DNA of 64,000 nt from Henriciella pelagia (GTDB lineage: Bacteria; Pseudomonadota; Alphaproteobacteria; Caulobacterales; Hyphomonadaceae). The stretch lies in the NCBI RefSeq assembly GCF_002088945.1, contig NZ_NCSU01000007.1:248001-312000 (forward strand), given 5' to 3'. Positions 61,109 to 64,000 of the stretch are shown here, piece by piece (position 1 is the first letter of the stretch; every line of letters begins with the position of its first letter). The position numbers and the translations under genes are program-made. The notes under the pieces were generated by a model, which was not told the DNA's origin, made no database searches, and saw nothing but the letters and a program-made list of their open reading frames with translations.

Positions 61109-61137
61109 GGGGGGCTGGGGGGGCTGATGGGTCCGGG
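61109..61137 (+). other. potential G-quadruplex
   Basis: Four guanine runs, G6-CT-G7-CTGAT-G3-TCC-G3, have loops of 2, 5 and 3 bases, well within G-quadruplex limits. Located in the divergent promoter region. Confidence 0.5.
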
Positions 61138-61281
61138 AAACCTGCTGGACACCTCCACCCGACAATTGCAGACTGACCGTAATCGGCGGCGCTCGCAAGG
61201 CGAGAATGCGGCTAAATCCTGTCAGGCGCATTAAATATGCGTCATGTGAATTTTTTCGGGGAGGAGACCGGTCAGGAGTTC

Positions 61282-61623
61282 ATGGCGAGTATAACACCCC
61301 TGCAACGTAAACCTCAAGCAAACGTGGCGTTTCACCGGACCGAGATGAGTCGAATCCTCAATGTTTACGGGAAAATGGTGATGGGCGGACAGGCCCGGGA
61401 TTACGGTATCGGGATGTTTCCTGATCACGCCGTCTTCGCAATCTATCGCAGGCATGCCGAAGCCCCGACCTGGCGTATCGAGAAGATACCGGCGCTGCGA
61501 AACCAGCAGGGAAGCTATGTCGTCTATGGCAGCCAGAATCAGGTGCTGAAACGCGGCCACGATATCGCTCAGGTGCTGAAAGTGTTCGAGACGCGAAAGT
61601 TCGAAATCATCTCCGGCAGCTGA
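61282..61623 (+). CDS. DUF2794 family protein
   Basis: 113 residues from ATG 61282 (AGGAG just upstream; an ATG at 61237 would add 15 odd residues). VAFHRTEMSRILNVYGKMV, GQARDYGIGMFPDHAVFAIYRR, WRIEKIPALRNQQGSYVVYG and LKRGHDIAQVLKVFE match the alphaproteobacterial DUF2794 family. Function unknown. It is convergent with the ChrR-like gene. Confidence 0.85.
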   Translation: MASITPLQRKPQANVAFHRTEMSRILNVYGKMVMGGQARDYGIGMFPDHAVFAIYRRHAEAPTWRIEKIPALRNQQGSYVVYGSQNQVLKRGHDIAQVLKVFETRKFEIISGS

Positions 61624-61642
61624 CCGGAGCAACCTCTTTCGG

Positions 61643-62314
61643 TTATTTCCGCAGAGCCTTCTGGACCAAGCCAAGCAGGCCAGTGAACTTCAGGCCGCCT
61701 TCACTGATGGCGAGCGCGAGGCACACGCCATCATCATCGGCAATCGGCTGATGCGTGTCGCTCGGGCTCTTGCGGCAGATATCGCCCGGCCCATAGCTTC
61801 CGACATGGTCCGAAAACCCGCCCTGGACCACCAGCGTGTATTCATCGCCGCGATGCGAATGCTGCGGCACGGCCGCGCCTGGCTCGATGCGGTAGAGATG
61901 GGTGTGCACATAAGAGTTGCCCGACAGGTCAAGTCGGCTCACGCCACGCGTCAGCCTGTTCCAGCCGCCTTGGGCGCAGGCATCCAGGGCCCGGGTCCGC
62001 AGGGGCTCAGGCAGCGCAAGCAATTCATTGACACCCTCACCCGCCTGCTTCGCTGCGTCGCGAAGAGCCGCGTCCTCGGTTTCGAACGCTTCCAGGGCTT
62101 TCAGGGCGCGCTCAAAGGCGTTCGGCGACAGCAGTTCACGCTCCTCACCTTCGAGCATTGCCCCTGCGATCGTTTCGCTGACGGCAATGTCTACGGCGAT
62201 ATCGTCGCGGATAGCCGCCTGCGTTTCGACCATCAGCGCGAAGGCCGGGCTCAGCCGGCCAGCCGCATAGGCGCTGTACAAATCGGACATGGAGGTGGAT
62301 TCAGGCGTGGACAC
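61643..62314 (-). CDS. chrR: ChrR-family anti-sigma factor without N-terminal zinc ligands
   Basis: About 223 residues (GTG 62314; ATG 62290 is the likelier start by homology, giving 215). The N-terminal anti-sigma helices (MSDLYSAYAAGRLSPAFALMV) match ChrR, but the zinc ligands are gone: the H-x3-C-x2-C motif is replaced by Q, R and I (ETQAAIRDDI), and the first His is absent. The C-terminal cupin domain keeps His, His, Glu and His (PQHSHRGDEYTLVV, SDTHQP). It should hold the downstream ECF sigma inactive until singlet oxygen or organic peroxide acts. Confidence 0.82.
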   Translation of the reverse strand: MSTPESTSMSDLYSAYAAGRLSPAFALMVETQAAIRDDIAVDIAVSETIAGAMLEGEERELLSPNAFERALKALEAFETEDAALRDAAKQAGEGVNELLALPEPLRTRALDACAQGGWNRLTRGVSRLDLSGNSYVHTHLYRIEPGAAVPQHSHRGDEYTLVVQGGFSDHVGSYGPGDICRKSPSDTHQPIADDDGVCLALAISEGGLKFTGLLGLVQKALRK

Positions 62315-62423
62315 TAAACTTCAGGATTCCTTCGCTTGCTCACGCAAATGTGAGCCAGAGGGAATATTGATCGGAGGAAAACTTCGTCAAGGCGGGGGTT
62401 TCGATGAATTGCATTGTAACCGC

Positions 62424-63020
62424 CTAGTCGCGCGAAATCTTGCCGCGCAGCCGCTCGAATGCCAGCCGGATACGCGATTTCACCGTGCCGAGCGGCAGAT
62501 TGTAAGCTTCTGCGATCTCAGAGTGGGATAGCCCCTCATAGAAAGAGGCGCGCAGCAGGTCGAGCTGTTCGGTGGGCAGCGTCTTCAACTGTTCGCGGAC
62601 ATGTGCCTCAATCTGGGCTCGTGACAGGGTCTCGTCCGGCATCTGCTCCGCGGCGGGCTGGAGCATTGGCTCGTCGGGCGACAATTCCGGCCGCGCGACC
62701 TGCCGGTGGATGTCGATCTGGCGATTGCGGGCGATGCGGAAGATCCAGGTCGATACTGAAGCCTGTTTCTCGTCAAACTGGCCAGCCTTGCGCCACACGG
62801 TGAGCATGACGTCCTGCACGATCTCCTCGGCGGCGGCATCATCAGCGCCCATGCGTTTCAGATAGGATTTGAGGCGTGGACCAAAATATTCGAACAATGT
62901 TCCGAACGAGGCGCGGCATCTGCTTTCCGCGATCCGGCGCATACAGTTCGCGTGGATTGAGCGATCGTTACGACCACCCCCCGTAGGTGTGACTGACACT
63001 GCGTAACCCAAATCGTCCAC
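62424..63020 (-). CDS. ECF sigma factor, RpoE/ChrR-associated type
   Basis: About 198 residues from GTG 63020; shorter starts are possible because homologues begin near RIAESRCRASF. Region 2 (ASFGTLFEYFGPRLKSYLKRMG, ... EEIVQDVMLTVWRKAGQFDE) and region 4 (LKTLPTEQLDLLRASFYEGLSHSEIAEAYNLPLGTVKSRI) are complete. Its ChrR-like partner follows after 109 bases. In Rhodobacter this pair mounts the singlet-oxygen response; I found no clear TGATCC-type promoter upstream. Confidence 0.9.
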   Translation of the reverse strand: MDDLGYAVSVTPTGGGRNDRSIHANCMRRIAESRCRASFGTLFEYFGPRLKSYLKRMGADDAAAEEIVQDVMLTVWRKAGQFDEKQASVSTWIFRIARNRQIDIHRQVARPELSPDEPMLQPAAEQMPDETLSRAQIEAHVREQLKTLPTEQLDLLRASFYEGLSHSEIAEAYNLPLGTVKSRIRLAFERLRGKISRD

Positions 63021-63176
63021 TCACTCGCATTAAATTCATTCCCTGCATCTTTTGCAACCATTGGTGAGCCGGATGGTTCCATGACAGAAGCGACTCATTT
63101 GCCAAACTTCGGCCTTAACTTTCCGGCAGTTTTAGACAGGTAGACCTCACGCATCCAATTCATAGCCATCTCCCCC

Positions 63177-63677
63177 ATGATTACCAGATTTTCTCTCGCG
63201 ATCTTGTTTGTTTCAACGGCTGCGCTGACAGCGGCGCAGGCCGCACCGACGGCGGTTGGCCGCTACAAGGACTGGACGGTCTTCACCGAGACCGTGAATG
63301 GCGAAACGCTCTGCTATGCCGCGACCGAAGCGACCGACAAGGCGCCACAATCAGCCGATCATGGCGATGTCTGGTTTTTTGTCTCCAACTGGAAATCGGG
63401 CAAGGCCCGCAGCCAGCCAAGCCTCAAGGTCGGGTATGAACTGCGCGCCGACCTGCCGGGCCGCGCATCCATCGGGCGCGCTGGCTGGACACTCTATGGT
63501 GTTGGGCGTGAGGCCTTTGCGCAGGACCGTGACGATTCCAAGATCGTCTCGGCCCTGAAGAAAGGCAGCGAACTTCGCGTCGAAGCAGTTTCCGCCCGCG
63601 ACACGAAAGTCTCCTATCATTTCTCCCTGTCAGGCTCGGCCGCCGCGATCGACAAGGCCTCCTCGGCCTGCCGCTAG
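63177..63677 (+). CDS. IalB (invasion-associated locus B) family protein
   Basis: 166 residues with a signal peptide (MITRFSLAILFVSTAALTAAQA). The IalB pattern is visible: YKDWTVFTETVNGETLCYAAT, HGDVWFFVSNWKSG, PSLKVGYELR and the C-terminal YHFSLSGSAAAIDKASSACR, with two Cys probably forming a disulfide. Periplasmic, general function unknown; the name comes from Bartonella. It overlaps the next convergent gene by four bases. Confidence 0.88.
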   Translation: MITRFSLAILFVSTAALTAAQAAPTAVGRYKDWTVFTETVNGETLCYAATEATDKAPQSADHGDVWFFVSNWKSGKARSQPSLKVGYELRADLPGRASIGRAGWTLYGVGREAFAQDRDDSKIVSALKKGSELRVEAVSARDTKVSYHFSLSGSAAAIDKASSACR

Positions 63678-64000
63678 GCGCTGACGCGATCCTGCGTGAT
63701 TTCAAGGCCGGCCATGGAGCCTTCCTCGCGCCAGGATTTGAGGATCGAAAAATACTCCATCGACCCGCCCCCATAGAATGAGTTCTGCCGCGCCCGCGCG
63801 GCGATCTGGCCCTCATTATTGTAATAGCCAGGCGTGCATTCGGCGAGGAACTTCTCGCGCATCTGGGCCTTCGAGATAATCGTCTCGACCCATTTCGACT
63901 GCGCGGCCTCTTCTGGCTCGATCTGGACGATCCCCTCCTCGAAGGCGCGCGATACGATATAGCCGAGATGAACCGCCTGCTCATCGAGCTGGTGGGGATA
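63674..64000 (-). CDS. C-terminal end of a Baeyer-Villiger monooxygenase, cut by the window edge
   Basis: 108 residues are visible, open to the window's right edge. SKWVETIISKAQMREKFLAE, CTPGYYNNEG, and RQNSFYGGGSMEYFSILKSWREEG are the characteristic C-terminal stretch of class B flavin BVMOs of the cyclohexanone/cyclopentadecanone monooxygenase type. These enzymes insert oxygen into ketones with NADPH and FAD. The Rossmann motifs and BVMO fingerprint lie outside. It could serve degradation of ketones made by subterminal alkane oxidation. Confidence 0.85.
   Translation of the reverse strand, partial: YPHQLDEQAVHLGYIVSRAFEEGIVQIEPEEAAQSKWVETIISKAQMREKFLAECTPGYYNNEGQIAARARQNSFYGGGSMEYFSILKSWREEGSMAGLEITQDRVSA

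Larger units (their letters stand above)
60921..61281. other. gene-free divergent region between the ABC operon and DUF2794
   Basis: No ORF with a plausible product. A GGTGAAT-GAAA-ATTCACC hairpin (61017-61034) with a GNRA loop and a guanine-run cluster (61109-61137) are the two notable elements. Promoters of the leftward ABC operon and rightward DUF2794 gene should be here, but I cannot point to convincing -35/-10 pairs. Confidence 0.5.

Overview
The window is a contiguous, GC-rich piece (GC about 60 % by eye) of an alphaproteobacterial chromosome. Gene content and synteny point to the Hyphomonadaceae (Hyphomonas/Henriciella-like), although I could not run a search. The pointers are: CpdR beside an N-formylglutamate amidohydrolase; glnD-murJ-trpS in a row; regB-regA divergent from a SenC/SCO1 gene; rpsU divergent from a COQ9-family gene; purE-purK next to a YdcH/DUF465 gene; the families DUF2794, DUF2244 and IalB; an ECF sigma factor with a ChrR-type anti-sigma; and CYP153. 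I see no prophage, insertion sequence, integron, CRISPR array or rRNA operon. The only tRNA is tRNA-Val(GAC). Most of the window is chromosomal core sequence.

Layout. 1-3.9 kb: a NUDIX hydrolase (cut by the edge), a CaCA exchanger, a pteridine-reductase-like SDR and a threonine aldolase in one tight run, then a TetR regulator. 4-6.7 kb: TadG and TadE pilus-assembly proteins, an AT-rich intergenic region with a possible untranslated RNA, and tRNA-Val. 6.8-15.7 kb: cpdR, formylglutamate amidohydrolase, an XRE regulator preceded by a candidate sRNA on the other strand, a HisN-like phosphatase, glnD, murJ, trpS and a PCu(A)C copper chaperone. 15.7-20.3 kb: phaZ and senC facing regB-regA, then a beta-barrel protein overlapping regA. 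20.3-28.5 kb: nth, DUF2244, the CYP153 alkane hydroxylase, an atypical SDR, DUF465, a diguanylate cyclase, purEK, DUF481, COQ9 and rpsU.

28.6-41 kb: an ABC-2 exporter, a DksA-like protein, a SugE guanidinium exporter, accA, GNAT and NTF2-like proteins, dodecin, small envelope proteins, a malyl-CoA-lyase-like enzyme, a 2OG-Fe(II) oxygenase, xerD, an AGCS symporter and a membrane protein. 41-52 kb: a GT2 transferase, hrpB, a cupin lipoprotein, a VOC protein, a Met/His-rich outer-membrane protein with a DUF2946 protein (probably metal related), folE, cysS, a histidine phosphatase, ExoD, a NifU-like protein and yidD. 52-64 kb: thrS, an O-antigen-ligase-like protein with a GT2, a GldA/GldF/GldG/DUF4340 ABC operon, DUF2794, ChrR-type anti-sigma and ECF sigma, an IalB-like protein and the end of a Baeyer-Villiger monooxygenase (cut by the edge).

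Taken together this looks like an aerobic heterotroph that can hydroxylate alkanes (CYP153), possibly oxidise ketones (BVMO), store and mobilise polyhydroxybutyrate (phaZ), and balance redox through RegBA and copper delivery to cytochrome oxidase (SenC, PCuAC). phaZ and the CoA lyase share a nearly identical TTGC-N3-GCAA palindrome, so they may belong to one carbon-storage regulon.

The most unusual signals are not protein genes: two orphan intrinsic terminators that each close a hairpin-rich, promoter-equipped intergenic stretch (candidate small RNAs at about 8169-8287 minus and 6420-6633 plus); an rpsU gene whose only possible full-length start codon is ATC; a ChrR anti-sigma factor that has lost all its N-terminal zinc ligands; and two genes whose start regions are built into hairpins (DUF2946 and VOC).
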